A DNA stretch of 64,000 nucleotides from Anaeromyxobacter diazotrophicus (GCF_013340205.1 NZ_BJTG01000005.1:186001-250000), one strand, 5' to 3'; shown: positions 14,191 to 29,675, numbered from the stretch's first letter. Made by a program: numbers and translations. The notes: generated from the letters alone by a model not told the origin.

Positions 14191-15303
14191 TCAGACATTG
14201 AACCTGAAGTGCATCACGTCGCCGTCCTGGACGACGTACTCCTTGCCCTCGACGCGCATGAGGCCCTTCTCGCGGACCGCGTGCTCGCTGCCGAGCGTGA
14301 GCAGGTCCTCCACCCGCATCACCTCGGCCTTGATGAAGCCGCGCTCGAAATCGGTGTGGATGACGCCGGCCGCCTGCGGGGCGCGGGCGCCCTCCTTCAC
14401 GGTCCAGGCGCGGCACTCGTCCTCGCCGGCGGTGAGGAAGGTGATGAGGCCGAGCTCGCGGTAGCCGGCGTGCACCAGGAGGTTCAGCCCTGGAGAGGTG
14501 AGGCCCAGCTCGCGGAGGAACTCGATCCGCTCCGCCTCGGGCAGCTCGGCGATCTCGGCCTCGACCTTGCCGCACAGCACCACCGCCTCGTAGCCCTCCT
14601 CGGCCGCGAGCGCCTTCACCGCCTGCACCCGCGGGTCCTCGCCGGCGCGGGCGAGCTGCGCCTCGTCCACGTTGGCCACGTAGATGACCGGCTTGCTGGT
14701 GAGGAGGAACAGGTCGGCGATGGCGGCCCGGTCGTCCTCGGAGAGCTTCTGGGCGCGGACCGGCTTCCCCTGCTCCAGGCCCGCCTTGACCCGCTCCAGC
14801 GCCGCCAGCTCCGCCTTGGCGAGCTCGCCCGGCTTCCCGGGCGCCTTGGCGTTCTTCTGTGCCCGCTCGCGCCGCTTCTCGACCGACTCGAGGTCCTTCA
14901 GCATGAGCTCGGTCTCGACCACGTCGCGGTCGCCGCGCGGGTCGACCTTGCCCGCCACGTGCACCACGTCCGGATCGTCGAAGCAGCGCAGCACGTGGGC
15001 CACCGCGTCCACCTGCCGGATGTGCGACAGGAACTGGTTCCCGAGCCCCTCGCCCTTCGAGGCGCCGGCGACGAGGCCGGCGATGTCCACGAACTCGAGG
15101 GTGGTGGGGGTGGTCTTCTTCGGCTGGAAGAGCCGGGCCAGCTTCGCGAGCCGCTCGTCCGGCACCGGCACGACCCCGACGTTCGGGTCGATGGTGCAGA
15201 ACGGGTAGTTGGCGGCCTGCGCCTTGGCCGAGCCGGAGAGCGCGTTGAAGAGGGTCGACTTCCCGACGTTGGGGAGGCCGACGATGCCGATGCCGAGCGC
15301 CAT
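14191..15303 (-). CDS. ychF: Redox-responsive ribosome-associated ATPase YchF
   Basis: Obg-family P-loop protein that binds ATP rather than GTP and associates with ribosomes; in other bacteria it affects oxidative-stress responses. 370 aa, close to the usual 363. Visible: Walker A GLPNVGKST near residue 10, DIAGLVAGASKGEGLGN (G3), the NVDE motif in place of the GTP-specific NKxD (YVANVDEAQL, the reason for ATP preference), and a C-terminal TGS-like domain ending DGDVMHFRFNV. Start ATG 15303. It is transcribed away from atpF in the same direction, but a T-tailed terminator at 15321-15346 separates them. Confidence 0.97.
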   Translation of the reverse strand: MALGIGIVGLPNVGKSTLFNALSGSAKAQAANYPFCTIDPNVGVVPVPDERLAKLARLFQPKKTTPTTLEFVDIAGLVAGASKGEGLGNQFLSHIRQVDAVAHVLRCFDDPDVVHVAGKVDPRGDRDVVETELMLKDLESVEKRRERAQKNAKAPGKPGELAKAELAALERVKAGLEQGKPVRAQKLSEDDRAAIADLFLLTSKPVIYVANVDEAQLARAGEDPRVQAVKALAAEEGYEAVVLCGKVEAEIAELPEAERIEFLRELGLTSPGLNLLVHAGYRELGLITFLTAGEDECRAWTVKEGARAPQAAGVIHTDFERGFIKAEVMRVEDLLTLGSEHAVREKGLMRVEGKEYVVQDGDVMHFRFNV

Positions 15304-15320
15304 GGTGCGTTCCTTCTAAC

Positions 15321-15346
15321 GAAAAAGGCCCCGGCGGGCGGGGCCT
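15321..15346 (-). terminator. Rho-independent terminator after the Fo ATP synthase genes
   Basis: Read on the minus strand, an 8-bp stem AGGCCCCG/CGGGGCCT with a 5-nt loop is followed directly by TTTTT. It lies between the atpF stop and the ychF start, so it should end the atpZ-I-B-E-F transcript. Confidence 0.75.
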
Positions 15347-15350
15347 GCGT

Positions 15351-15425
15351 GCGAGCGCAGGGCTGGCCGGAGGAGGCCAGCCCGGAGCGAGCGGGGGGTA
15401 TGGGGGGCCGGAACGGCCCCCCCAT
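15351..15425 (+). repeat. Palindromic repeat element after atpF (copy 2)
   Basis: Gap-free partner of the element inside mfd (7871-7945). It begins GCGAGCGCAG and carries the central GGAGCGAGCGGGGGGT. Stem 1 is GGCTGGCC/GGCCAGCC around GGAGGA; stem 2 is GGGGGGCCG/CGGCCCCCC around GAA. The stem bases differ from copy 1 but remain paired, which suggests selection or amplification as a hairpin. It ends two bases before the last codon of atpF. Confidence 0.75.
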
Positions 15426-15427
15426 CT

Positions 15428-15955
15428 CTACGCCGCGCGCTCGGGGAGCTGCGCGATGTACTCCTCGACGAGCTTCCGCTGCGACTTCTCGTCGAGCGAC
15501 GACTGGATGAGGCGGCGCGCGGCGTCGATGGCGAGGTCGGCCACCTGGCCGCGCAGCTCGGCCACCGCCTTGGCCTTCTCGTCCTGGATCTGCTGGCGCG
15601 CCTGGGCGACGAGGTCGTCCGCCTCCTTGCGGGCGCGGGCGGTGAGCTCCGTGCGGAGCGCCTCCACCTCGGCCTTCGAGCGCTGGGCCATGGCCTGCGC
15701 CTCACGCTGCGCCCCGGCCAGCGAGGCCTTCTGCTCGGCGAGCATCTTCTCCGCCTCGGCCCGCTCCTTCTTCGCCTGCTCGATGGCGTCGCGGATGGTC
15801 CGCTCGCGCTCATCCAGCATCTTGACGATGGGGCCCCAGGCGAACTTCCCCAGCACGACGATCAGGACCAGGAAGGTGATGGCGGTCCAGAGCGTGAGCC
15901 CCGGGTTCAGGTCCAAGATCCCCGCGGCGAGGACCGGCGTGATGACGGTGTTCAT
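15428..15955 (-). CDS. atpF: ATP synthase Fo subunit b
   Basis: Peripheral stalk subunit that ties the F1 head to subunit a. 175 aa. One N-terminal membrane helix (LWTAITFLVLIVVLGKFAW, residues about 22-40) precedes a long charged coiled coil (ERERTIRDAIEQAKKERAEA to AIDAARRLIQ), as expected for the family. Only one b-type gene is visible in the two ATP synthase clusters, so a homodimer is likely. Start ATG 15955. It is the last gene of the Fo cluster and is followed by a repeat element and a terminator. Confidence 0.93.
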   Translation of the reverse strand: MNTVITPVLAAGILDLNPGLTLWTAITFLVLIVVLGKFAWGPIVKMLDERERTIRDAIEQAKKERAEAEKMLAEQKASLAGAQREAQAMAQRSKAEVEALRTELTARARKEADDLVAQARQQIQDEKAKAVAELRGQVADLAIDAARRLIQSSLDEKSQRKLVEEYIAQLPERAA

Positions 15956-16002
15956 CTGAGAGCTCCGTGAGAGGTGCGGGTCGAGGCGGTGCGGGCGGCC
16001 GG

Positions 16003-16233
16003 CTACTTGTTGATGGCGAGGAGCAGGCAGACCACGATGGCGAACAGCGTGGCGCCTTCGATGAGGGCGGCCGCGATGATCATCGAGGTGCGGATGTCGG
16101 CGGCGGCGGTCGGCTGGCGGGCCGAGCCCTCCAGGGCGGCGGCGGCGAGCTTGCCGATGCCGAGGCCGACGCCGATGACGGACATGCCGGCGCCGAGGCC
16201 GGCGGCGAGGTAACCGAGTGCGAGGCTGGTCAT
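16003..16233 (-). CDS. atpE: ATP synthase Fo subunit c (rotor ring)
   Basis: Forms the membrane rotor ring that carries protons. 76 aa hairpin: helix 1 with the glycine-rich packing motif GVGLGIG, the polar loop ARQP, and helix 2 with the ion-carrying glutamate in AALIEGATLFA (Glu59). The residue after the glutamate is Gly rather than Ser or Thr, and there is no Gln partner in helix 1, so the site looks like the proton type rather than the sodium type (inference from known sodium-binding c subunits). Start ATG 16233. It lies between atpB and atpF. Confidence 0.95.
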   Translation of the reverse strand: MTSLALGYLAAGLGAGMSVIGVGLGIGKLAAAALEGSARQPTAAADIRTSMIIAAALIEGATLFAIVVCLLLAINK

Positions 16234-16307
16234 TTCACTGACTCCGTGAGGCGTGGGGCGGGTTCTTGGACGGGCCGCCGTGGTCCCGTGGCGCGTACCG
16301 CGCTCGA

Positions 16308-17435
16308 CTACCCGTGGGCGGGAGCCTTCCCGTCCGCGTGAGAAGCGTGATCCTGCGAGCCCATGCCGGGGCCCGCGTGGCCGTGCTCGCCGGCCTCGCC
16401 GTGCTCCTCGTTCCCGTGGTGCACGAGCCCGGCGCCGATGAAGAGCGCCGACAGCATGGTGAAGATGTAGGCCTGCACGAAGGCGACGAAGAGCTCGAGC
16501 ATGAAGATGGCGAGCGCGAGCGCCACCGAGGCCGGGGCGACGAAGATCGAGATGGAGAAGATGAGGCCGAGCAGCGCCAGGATGACGAAGTGGCCCGCCA
16601 CCATGTTGGCGAAGAGACGGACGGTGAGGGCGAAGGGCTTCGTGAAGAGCCCCAGGAACTCGACCGGGATCATGATGGGCCACAGCCAGGCGAGCGACTT
16701 CGGCACGCCGCCGGTGAGGTGGGCGAGGTAGCCGCCCACGCCCTGGGCGCGGATCGCCGCGTACTGGGTGACGAAGAAGGTGAAGAGCGCGAGGCCCACC
16801 GTCACCGAGACGTTGGCGGTGGCGGTCGCCAGGAACGGCACCAGGCCGAGCAGGTTCAGGACCAGGATGAAGAAGAAGGCCGAGCAGAGGTAGGGCACGA
16901 ACCGGTCGGCGTCGCGCTTGCCGATGTTCGAGACGGCGATGTCGCGGACGAACTGCACCAGCAGCTCGAGGAAGTTGTAGAAGCCGCGCGGCACCAGCGC
17001 GCGCCGCCGCCCGGCGGTGCCGAAGACGAGCAGGAGCACGATCGCCCCCACCCACAGCATGACCACGTGCTTCGAGGGGGTCATGTCGACGGTGAGCCCG
17101 CCGAGGTGGAGCAGCCAGCCGCCGCCGGTGAGCTCGCGCAGGTTCACCTCGCAGTTCCACCGGAACTCGCCCTCGCAGACGCCGGGCAGCTCGAGCACCT
17201 CGCCGTTCGCGACGTGGTGCATCATCACCTCGGGCAGCGAGTGGCCGCCCTCGTGGCCGCCGGCGGCCGCGTGCTCGCCCGCGGCGCCGTGCTCGCCGGC
17301 GGGGGCGCCGTGCTCGGGCGCGGCCACCGTGCCGTGCTCGGCCGGCTCGCCCGGGCGGTCGGCGTGCGCGGCCGGCTCGGGCGCGGCCTGCGCGAGCGCC
17401 AGGGCGAGGGCGAAGGGGGCGAAGAGGCTCGTCAT
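16308..17435 (-). CDS. atpB: ATP synthase Fo subunit a with His-rich ends
   Basis: Membrane stator subunit that carries the two proton half-channels. 375 aa, long for the family (E. coli 271). A signal-like N-terminus is followed by a His/Glu/Ala-rich stretch at about 24-66 (repeats of the type EHGAxxGEH). Five or six membrane helices follow, including the essential arginine region [16 protein letters not shown] and the last helix [17 protein letters not shown]. The C-terminal 40 residues are again His-rich ([19 protein letters not shown]). The extensions account for the extra length. Start ATG 17435 overlaps the atpI stop by 4 bp (ATGA). Confidence 0.95.
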   Translation of the reverse strand: MTSLFAPFALALALAQAAPEPAAHADRPGEPAEHGTVAAPEHGAPAGEHGAAGEHAAAGGHEGGHSLPEVMMHHVANGEVLELPGVCEGEFRWNCEVNLRELTGGGWLLHLGGLTVDMTPSKHVVMLWVGAIVLLLVFGTAGRRRALVPRGFYNFLELLVQFVRDIAVSNIGKRDADRFVPYLCSAFFFILVLNLLGLVPFLATATANVSVTVGLALFTFFVTQYAAIRAQGVGGYLAHLTGGVPKSLAWLWPIMIPVEFLGLFTKPFALTVRLFANMVAGHFVILALLGLIFSISIFVAPASVALALAIFMLELFVAFVQAYIFTMLSALFIGAGLVHHGNEEHGEAGEHGHAGPGMGSQDHASHADGKAPAHG

Positions 17436-17806
17436 GCGGGGGTCCCGGAGCCGCGGCCGAGGCTGGCGACGTACCAGGCCTCGACGGCGGCGAAGAAGAA
17501 GTACGGCACGAAGAAGGCGACCACGAAGGCGACCACGCTGCCGCCGGTGCGGACCACGAGCACCGTGCCGAGCGCGACCACCAGGATGCGGAACAGGAAG
17601 GCGATCACCATGACGGCCAGCGCGGCCTTCACCGGGCTCCGCCCGCCGGCGAAGCGGCCCATGGCGAGGAGCGAGCCGAGCGCGGTGGCGCTGGCCGACG
17701 CGGCGCCGACCAGCGCGGCGCGGCGCGCGGCGTCCCCGCCGGCGACGGCGCAGAGCGCGAGGGCGAGACCGGCCGCGGCGGCCGCGACGGCGAGCTGGCG
17801 CGTCAA
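17432..17806 (-). CDS. atpI: ATP synthase assembly protein I (AtpI-like)
   Basis: Small hydrophobic protein (124 aa) encoded ahead of subunit a, as AtpI proteins are; AtpI helps assemble the c ring in other bacteria. Four membrane helices can be recognised ([77 protein letters not shown]). The start is TTG at 17806, because it overlaps the atpZ stop as TTGA and GAAGGA precedes it. It overlaps atpB by 4 bp, so translation is probably coupled across atpZ-atpI-atpB. Sequence conservation in this family is low, so the name rests partly on position. Confidence 0.75.
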   Translation of the reverse strand: MTRQLAVAAAAAGLALALCAVAGGDAARRAALVGAASASATALGSLLAMGRFAGGRSPVKAALAVMVIAFLFRILVVALGTVLVVRTGGSVVAFVVAFFVPYFFFAAVEAWYVASLGRGSGTPA

Positions 17807-18069
17807 GGGTCCTTCTTCCCCAGCACGGTCTTGAAGAAGCTCACGAATCCCACCAGCATCCCGACGCCCGCGCCGACGAGCAGGAGCCACGGCGTCGTGT
17901 GGCCCAGCTTCTTGTCACCCCACCAGCCGAGCGCGGTCATGAGCCCCACCGACGCGACCAGCTGCGTCGAGGCGCCCATGTACGGCGCCGCCTTGCGGTA
18001 GGCGTCGGCGAGGTTCGACAGCCCCTCGTCTGGCGGACCCCGGCGATCCTTGTCGTCGCTGTCGGGCAC
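17803..18069 (-). CDS. atpZ: AtpZ/AtpI-type small membrane protein
   Basis: First gene of the Fo operon, 88 aa. A charged, hydrophilic N-terminus ([16 protein letters not shown]) is followed by two membrane helices ([20 protein letters not shown] and [19 protein letters not shown]), the layout of the AtpZ/F0F1-ATPase subunit family, which has been linked to Mg/Ca transport and assembly. The start is GTG 18069, preceded by GGAGG at 7 bp; the frame upstream is not conserved-looking. It overlaps atpI by 4 bp. Confidence 0.75.
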   Translation of the reverse strand: MPDSDDKDRRGPPDEGLSNLADAYRKAAPYMGASTQLVASVGLMTALGWWGDKKLGHTTPWLLLVGAGVGMLVGFVSFFKTVLGKKDP

Positions 18070-18083
18070 GCTTCGCCTCCGAT

Positions 18084-18109
18084 GGCCCGCCGCAGCTCCG
18101 CGGCGGGCC
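18084..18109 (-). terminator. GC-rich hairpin in the atpZ leader
   Basis: A perfect 10-bp stem GGCCCGCCGC/GCGGCGGGCC with loop AGCTCC lies between hemL and atpZ, just upstream of the atpZ ribosome binding site. There is no T-tract. It could end hemL transcription or attenuate the Fo operon. The remaining intergenic DNA up to 18212 shows nothing else clear. Confidence 0.4.
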
Positions 18110-18212
18110 GCGCCCCCGGGCTCCCGCGTGCGGCCGGGGCCCGAATCCCTTGTGTTTCCGCGCTCCGGGAGGGCAGAGCCGTATAGCAGGCGCGACAAAA
18201 CGCGTCAATGGC

Positions 18213-19505
18213 TCAGGCGCCCCGCACCGCCTCCTGGAAGGCCTCGCGCGCCGCCGCGATCGTGGTCCGGATGTCCTCCGGCGAGTGGGCCGCCGAGACG
18301 AAGGCCGCCTCGAACTGCGACGGCGGCAGGTAGACCCCGCGCTCCAGCATGGCGTGGAAGAAGCGGCCGAAGCGCTTCGCGTCGCACTTGCGGGCGCTCG
18401 CCGCGTCGAAGACCGGCTCGCCGGAGAAGAAGACCGTCAGCATCGACCCGACGCGGTTCACCTGCACCGCGGCGCCCGCCGCGGCGGCCGCCTCCGCCAG
18501 GCCCGCGGCCAGGTCGGCCGAGAGCTGCTCCAGCTTGCGGTAGGTCGCCTCGGAGAGCTCGGAGAGGGTGGCGGTCCCGGCCGCCATGGCGAGCGGGTTC
18601 CCGGAGAGCGTGCCCGCCTGGTAGACCGGGCCGGCCGGCGCGATCTTCTCCATCACGTCGGCGCGCCCGCCGAAGGCGCCCACCGGCAGGCCGCCGCCGA
18701 TCACCTTCCCGAAGGTGACGAGGTCGGGCCGGAGGCCGTAGAGCCCGCAGGCGCCGCCCATCGCGAGCCTGAACCCGGTCATCACCTCGTCCACGATGAA
18801 CAGCGCGCCGTGCGCCTTGCAGATCCGGGCCAGCCCCTCGAGGAAGCCGGGCTTCGGGACGAGCACGCCCATGTTGCCCACCACCGGCTCGGTGATGACG
18901 GCGGCGATGGTCTTCCCGGTCTTCTCGAAGAGCCGCTCCACCGCGGCGAGGTCGTTCCAGGGCAAGGTGAGCGTGTGCTTCGCGAGGTCCGCCGGCACGC
19001 CGGGCGAGTCGGGGAGGCCGAGCGTCTCGACGCCCGAGCCCGCCTTCACGAGCAGCGGGTCGCCCGCGCCGTGGTAGCAGCCGTCGAACTTGAGGAGGTC
19101 GTCGCGCCCGGTGAAGCCGCGCGCCAGCCGGATGGCGGCGGTGGTGGCCTCGGTGCCGGAGGAGCAGAAGCGCATCCGCTCGAGCCAAGGCATGCGCTGC
19201 CGCACCAGCTCGCCGAGCCGGATCTCGCGCGGGCTGGGGGCGCCGAAGCTCGAGCCCTCCTTCAGCGCGTCCTGCACCGCCTGCATCACGTCGGAGTGGC
19301 AGTGACCGAGGATGAGCGGCCCCCAGGAGCCGACGTAGTCGAGGTAGGCGTTCCCGTCCACGTCCCACATCCGCGAGCCGCGACCCTTGGCGATGAAGCG
19401 GGGCGTCCCGCCCACGCCCTTGAACGCGCGGACGGGGCTGTTGACGCCGCCGGGGAAGAGGTCCTTGGCCTTCGCGAACAGCTTGTCGCTGTAGTCGGTC
19501 TTCAC
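18213..19505 (-). CDS. hemL: Glutamate-1-semialdehyde 2,1-aminomutase HemL
   Basis: Pyridoxal-phosphate enzyme that makes 5-aminolevulinate, the first tetrapyrrole precursor of the C5 haem pathway. 430 aa, the family length. Visible: [19 protein letters not shown] near the start, [30 protein letters not shown] (cofactor-binding Asp), and the catalytic lysine in [19 protein letters not shown], then [15 protein letters not shown]. The start is GTG 19505, matching the family N-terminus. It lies between the TPR lipoprotein and the Fo genes on the same strand, 57 bp after the lipoprotein gene. Confidence 0.97.
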   Translation of the reverse strand: MKTDYSDKLFAKAKDLFPGGVNSPVRAFKGVGGTPRFIAKGRGSRMWDVDGNAYLDYVGSWGPLILGHCHSDVMQAVQDALKEGSSFGAPSPREIRLGELVRQRMPWLERMRFCSSGTEATTAAIRLARGFTGRDDLLKFDGCYHGAGDPLLVKAGSGVETLGLPDSPGVPADLAKHTLTLPWNDLAAVERLFEKTGKTIAAVITEPVVGNMGVLVPKPGFLEGLARICKAHGALFIVDEVMTGFRLAMGGACGLYGLRPDLVTFGKVIGGGLPVGAFGGRADVMEKIAPAGPVYQAGTLSGNPLAMAAGTATLSELSEATYRKLEQLSADLAAGLAEAAAAAGAAVQVNRVGSMLTVFFSGEPVFDAASARKCDAKRFGRFFHAMLERGVYLPPSQFEAAFVSAAHSPEDIRTTIAAAREAFQEAVRGA

Positions 19506-19562
19506 GGTGGGTCCTTTCGCACTGGGGCTGCGCTCGCCGGGCTCGCGGGCCCGGGGAAGAGG

Positions 19563-20407
19563 TCACTCATGGCCAAAGGCGCTGGCGCGGTCGCCGGGGG
19601 CGGAGGTGCGCGAGCGCTCGCGCCGCGCCTTCACCTTGGCGAGCGCGAGCCGGAGGGTGTCGGGGCGGGGGTGGCCGTCGAGCGCCTGCTCGTAGAGCGC
19701 CAGCGCGCGGTCGAGCTTGCCGGCGTCGGCGGCGAGCCCGGCCTGCCCCTCCAGCGCGCGGGCCCGGAGCTCCGGACGCGGCCGGCGCTCGAGCAGCGCC
19801 TGGAAGGCGCGCTGCGCCTCGTCGCTGCGCTTCTCGAGCGCCCACGCCTGGGCGGTGAGGAGCTGCGCCTCGTCGGCGACGTCGGAGTCGGGCCAGCGCT
19901 CGCGCAGCAGCCGCGCCTCGGTGCGCGCTTGCTCGTAGTTGCGCAGGTCGAGGTAGGCGGTCGCCACCTTGAGCTGGTAGGCGGACGCCTCGGGGGCGTC
20001 GCCCTGGGCGATGTCGGCCCACTGGGCGATGGCGCCCATCGCGTCGCCGAAGCGCTGCAGGTAGATGTCGCCCGTCATGGCGCGCGCCTTCCAGGCCTCC
20101 TCGGTGCCGGGGTAGAGCGCCACCACACGGCGGTAGTACGAGACCGCCTGGGTGAAGTCGCCGAGCTCGAGGTAGGCCACGTCGCCCGCGCCGCGCAGCG
20201 CCTTGAGCCGGAGCGCCGCGTCGCCCTCCGGCAGCCGCCCCTCGCCCAGCTCGGCGAGCACCTCCTGGTAGCCGGCCAGCGCCTCGGCCGGCTTCCCGGC
20301 GCGCCGCGCCGCGTTCGCGCCGTCGAGCCGCCGCGCCGCCCCGCCGCAGGCGAGGAGCGCGGCCGCGAGCGCGACCAGGGCGCGCGCCCGGCTCGGCGGA
20401 GGCGCGA

Positions 20408-20411
<4 letters not shown>
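19563..20411 (-). CDS. TPR-repeat lipoprotein downstream of gyrA
   Basis: Predicted lipoprotein of 282 aa with lipobox LLAC (about residue 23). It contains several tetratricopeptide-like helix pairs, for example AGDVAYLELGDFTQAVSYYRR and ATAYLDLRNYEQARTEARLL, then ALYEQALDGHPRPDTLRLAL. Such tandem TPRs (Tol-Pal YbgF-like or BamD-like arrays) usually mediate protein contacts in the periplasm. The start is GTG 20411, which overlaps the gyrA stop as GTGA, indicating translational coupling with gyrA; this pairing has no obvious functional explanation. The frame is open far upstream because it runs antisense-like through gyrA, but that part is a shadow. Confidence 0.8.
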
Positions 20412-23116
<2,705 letters not shown>

Positions 23117-23175
23117 CGTGGGGGTCTTCGAGGCGTCCGGGCGGAGGCGATCCGGGGCGCGGCGGGGGAGGGCCT

Positions 23176-23204
23176 TTTATAGCCCTTGAGCCGCGGACTT
23201 TCAA
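23176..23204 (-). promoter_or_regulatory. Predicted gyrA promoter
   Basis: On the minus strand TTGAAA (23204-23199) and TATAAA (23181-23176) are separated by exactly 17 bp, close to the sigma-70 consensus and unusually AT-rich for this DNA. The start point would be near 23169, about 50 nt before the gyrA ATG. It overlaps the last codons of the upstream lipoprotein gene. Confidence 0.75.
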
Positions 23205-24001
23205 GGGTTTTCGGGTTCGGATGGGGCCGCCAGCGCCCCCTGCCGCGCGCCGAACGGCAGGCCCGCCAGCGCGGCGTCCACGAGCCCCGCCACGGCGCCC
23301 GCGTCGCGCGGATCCACCCCGCCGCGGAGCGTGCGGTGCCACCGCACCGCGCCCGTCGCCGGGTCGACCAGCTCGGCCTGGAGCTCCACCTCGTCCCCGT
23401 CGAACCAGCCGCGCGAGGCGAGCCACGCCTCGGCCGGCGGGAGCCCGGCGTAGGGCGGCGGCGGGCCCGCCGGCACGGCCACGTTCAGCCCGACGAAGAA
23501 GCCGAACCCGACCGGCGCCGGGACGTAGGGCCGCGGGGCGAAGTAGACCGGCCGGGCGCCGGGGGCGAACGCCGGCGCCGGGCCGACCCCGCGCGCCCCG
23601 CCGCCCCGCGGCGAGCGCGAGCCGGAGCGGGAGAGCAGCACCGCCGACACGACGATCGCCACGACGACGAAGACGATCCCCACCGCCGACCAGAGCTGCG
23701 CGTCCTTGCGCTCGCCGGTGCGGGCGATCGCGCGCGCCCGAACCACCAGCAGCGCCTCCGGCGCGGTGGCGTCGAGCCCGCGGCCTTCGAGCGCGGCGGC
23801 GAGCGCGGTCCGGCTCTGCGCCAGCGCGCGCGCCTCCTCGCCGGGGTCGATGGCGTGGGTGCCCTCCATCCACAGCTCGAGCTCGGGCGCGGCGAGGGCC
23901 ACGCGCGCCGGGAACGCCGGCGGCGCGTCCGAGCCTGACACCTGCTGGCGCGCGGTGGCGCACGCGAAGGCGAGGCAGGTGAGGAGGGCGACCAGGCGCA
24001 T
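23201..24001 (-). CDS. Predicted lipoprotein with a membrane helix, function unknown
   Basis: 266 aa. The N-terminus MRLVALLTCLAFACATA is a signal with a lipobox-like FAC (Cys14). The middle holds a clear membrane helix (LWSAVGIVFVVVAIVVSAVLL, about residues 105-125), then a Gly/Pro/Ala-rich segment and a C-terminal folded part (WFDGDEVELQAELVDP, VRWHRTLRGGVDPRDAGAV). I do not recognise the family. The C-terminal part resembles lipoproteins that score solute or peptidoglycan binding, but no motif supports a function. It is encoded just upstream of gyrA on the same strand, and the gyrA promoter lies within its end. Confidence 0.7.
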   Translation of the reverse strand: MRLVALLTCLAFACATARQQVSGSDAPPAFPARVALAAPELELWMEGTHAIDPGEEARALAQSRTALAAALEGRGLDATAPEALLVVRARAIARTGERKDAQLWSAVGIVFVVVAIVVSAVLLSRSGSRSPRGGGARGVGPAPAFAPGARPVYFAPRPYVPAPVGFGFFVGLNVAVPAGPPPPYAGLPPAEAWLASRGWFDGDEVELQAELVDPATGAVRWHRTLRGGVDPRDAGAVAGLVDAALAGLPFGARQGALAAPSEPENP

Positions 24002-24065
24002 GCGGCCCCAGGGTTGTAGGGCGGCGGGCGCGCCGCCGCCCGGTCCGGCGCGCCGGCCGGGGGCG

Positions 24066-24464
24066 CTACCGCCCGGCGACGCCGAGGCGCGAGGTGGCGC
24101 GGCGGACGCGGGCCGACTCGAGGGCGTGGTTCTGGTCCTGCTCGGTCATGGTGCGGAGCCGCTCGGTGGCCTCGTGGAAGGCGCGCTCGGCACGCTCCAC
24201 GTCGATCTCGTCGCGCCGCTCGGCCGAGTCGGCGAGCACCAGCACGCGATCCTGGTCCACCTGCAGGAAGCCGCCGCCGACCGCGAAGTGCTCCTCGCGG
24301 CCGCCGCTCACCACGGTGAGCCGGCCCGGCTCGAGGCCGGACATGAAGCTGGCGTGCCCCGGCCGGATGCCGAAGCCGCCCTGCGTGCCCGGCGCGCGGA
24401 CCTCGTCGCAGGTGAGCTGAGCGACCCGGCGCTCGGGCGTGACGATCTCGAGGGAGAGCGGCAT
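24066..24464 (-). CDS. atpC: ATP synthase F1 subunit epsilon
   Basis: Rotor subunit that links gamma to the c ring and can inhibit ATP hydrolysis. 132 aa. The N-terminal beta sandwich shows LSLEIVTPERRVAQLTCDEV, GGFGIRPGHASFMSGLEPG and FAVGGGFLQVDQDRVLVLAD, followed by a C-terminal helical hairpin (ERAERAFHEATERLRTM). Start ATG 24464 lies 2 bp after the atpD stop, so the two are coupled. It is the last gene of the F1 operon. Confidence 0.95.
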   Translation of the reverse strand: MPLSLEIVTPERRVAQLTCDEVRAPGTQGGFGIRPGHASFMSGLEPGRLTVVSGGREEHFAVGGGFLQVDQDRVLVLADSAERRDEIDVERAERAFHEATERLRTMTEQDQNHALESARVRRATSRLGVAGR

Positions 24465-24466
24465 GG

Positions 24467-28429
<3,963 letters not shown>

Positions 28430-28969
28430 CTACTGCTTCAGGGCGCGGCGCAGCTCCTCGAGCTGCGCGCGGACCGACCCGTCGTAAGTGAAGCTGCCCA
28501 CCTGGGCGACGACGCCGCCGAGGAGGGCGGGGTCGACCGCGCGGTCGAGGATCACCTGGGCGCGGGTGGCGTGGGCGAGCTTGTCGGCGATCGCCTGGGC
28601 GGCGGTGGTCTCGAGCGGCACCGCCGACACCACCCGGGCGCGCAGGCGCCCGAGCTGCCGATCGGCGAGCTCGCGGAAGACGTCGACCACCGCGCCGAGG
28701 TAGGCGAGGCGGTTGCGGTCGCCCAGGAGGAAGAGGAGGTGCGAGGGCTCGGGGTCGAGGCGCAGGGCCGCCGCCAGCTTCCCGCCGACCGCACGCCGCT
28801 GCTCGCGCGTGTAGATCGGGTTCACGAGCACGTCGTTCAGCTCCGGAGACGCGCCGACAGCCTCCTGGAGGGCGGCCAGGCTCTGGGACCAGGCCTCGAC
28901 CTTGCCCTGCTCGACCGCCAGGTCGAAGAGGGCCTTCGCGTATCGCCGCGCGATGGATCCAACGATCAT
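28430..28969 (-). CDS. atpH: ATP synthase F1 subunit delta
   Basis: Stator subunit at the top of F1 that binds alpha and the b stalk. 179 aa. The N-terminus [17 protein letters not shown] is typical, and the conserved C-terminal segment [20 protein letters not shown] is present. Start ATG 28969 is chosen over the in-frame codons 7 upstream because the family begins here. It heads the F1 cluster. No ribosome binding site is visible; TTGACC (29009-29004) and a weak TACTTG (28986-28981) 17 bp apart would place the transcript start within a few bases of the ATG. Confidence 0.92.
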   Translation of the reverse strand: MIVGSIARRYAKALFDLAVEQGKVEAWSQSLAALQEAVGASPELNDVLVNPIYTREQRRAVGGKLAAALRLDPEPSHLLFLLGDRNRLAYLGAVVDVFRELADRQLGRLRARVVSAVPLETTAAQAIADKLAHATRAQVILDRAVDPALLGGVVAQVGSFTYDGSVRAQLEELRRALKQ

Positions 28970-29080
28970 AAGGGGCGGCCCAAGTAGCACGCCGGGACGG
29001 GTCGGTCAAGGGCGGCCTGCCGTTCATTCTCCTTGGACTCTCGGCAGTTACGGGGCCGGCGCGGCGGACTGTCGCGCCGT

Positions 29081-29108
29081 TTGACAGGGGTCAGGACCGC
29101 TTTACGTT
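29081..29108 (+). promoter_or_regulatory. Possible hsp20 promoter
   Basis: TTGACA (29081-29086) is a perfect -35 box. A weak -10 TACGTT (29103-29108) follows at 16 bp. The start would lie near 29115, about 35 nt before the hsp20 ATG. No CIRCE or other heat-shock operator is recognisable here. Confidence 0.45.
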
Positions 29109-29149
29109 GGCGTCACCCGGAGACGGGGAGAGAAAACGGAGGAAAGATC

Positions 29150-29587
29150 ATGACGATGCTCACGAGGTGGGATCCCTGGAGGGATCTGCAGAGGCTGCAG
29201 GAGGAGATGAGCCGCGGGTTCGACGACCGGCTGCTGGCGCGGGGGGGCGAGTCGGTGGGCTGGACGCCCAAGGTGGACATCTTCGAGGACGAGGAGGGCG
29301 TCGCGCTCCGCTTCGAGCTGGCCGGCGTCGAGCCGAAGGACGTCGACATCCGCTTCGAGAACGGGGTGCTGACGCTGCGCGGCGAGCGGAAGATGGAGCA
29401 GGAGGAGAAGAAGGAGAACTACCACCGCGTGGAGCTCTCCTACGGCACCTTCACCCGCTCCTTCTCGCTGCCGGGCACCATCGACGCCGAGAAGATCCGC
29501 GCCGAGTCGAAGAACGGCGTGCTGACCGTGCACCTTCCGAAGAAGCCGGAGGCGAAGCCGAAGTCGATCCAGGTGAAGATCAACTGA
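29150..29587 (+). CDS. Small heat-shock protein Hsp20/alpha-crystallin
   Basis: ATP-independent holdase that binds unfolding proteins as oligomers. 145 aa. A short N-terminal arm (MTMLTRWDPWRDLQRLQEEM) is followed by the alpha-crystallin domain from about residue 40: WTPKVDIFEDEEGVALRFEL, ENGVLTLRGERK, SFSLPGTIDAEKIRA, and the closing KNGVLTVHLPK, which is the family signature. The C-terminus ends KPKSIQVKIN with an IXV-type tail motif (IQV). Start ATG 29150 has GGAGGAAA at 7 bp. It stands alone, divergent from atpH and convergent with the bactofilin gene. Confidence 0.95.
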   Translation: MTMLTRWDPWRDLQRLQEEMSRGFDDRLLARGGESVGWTPKVDIFEDEEGVALRFELAGVEPKDVDIRFENGVLTLRGERKMEQEEKKENYHRVELSYGTFTRSFSLPGTIDAEKIRAESKNGVLTVHLPKKPEAKPKSIQVKIN

Positions 29588-29675
29588 CCGCGCCTGGCGC
29601 TCGCCCCACCCCCTCACGCCGCCGATGGGCGGCAGCCGCCTCGCGGGCGGCACCCCGGGTGGACGGCGGACGCGG

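Noticed and set aside
17803-18198. Longer start for the atpZ frame at 18198
   Set aside because: The upstream part crosses the GC-rich hairpin and has no ribosome binding site, whereas GTG 18069 has GGAGG at 7 bp.
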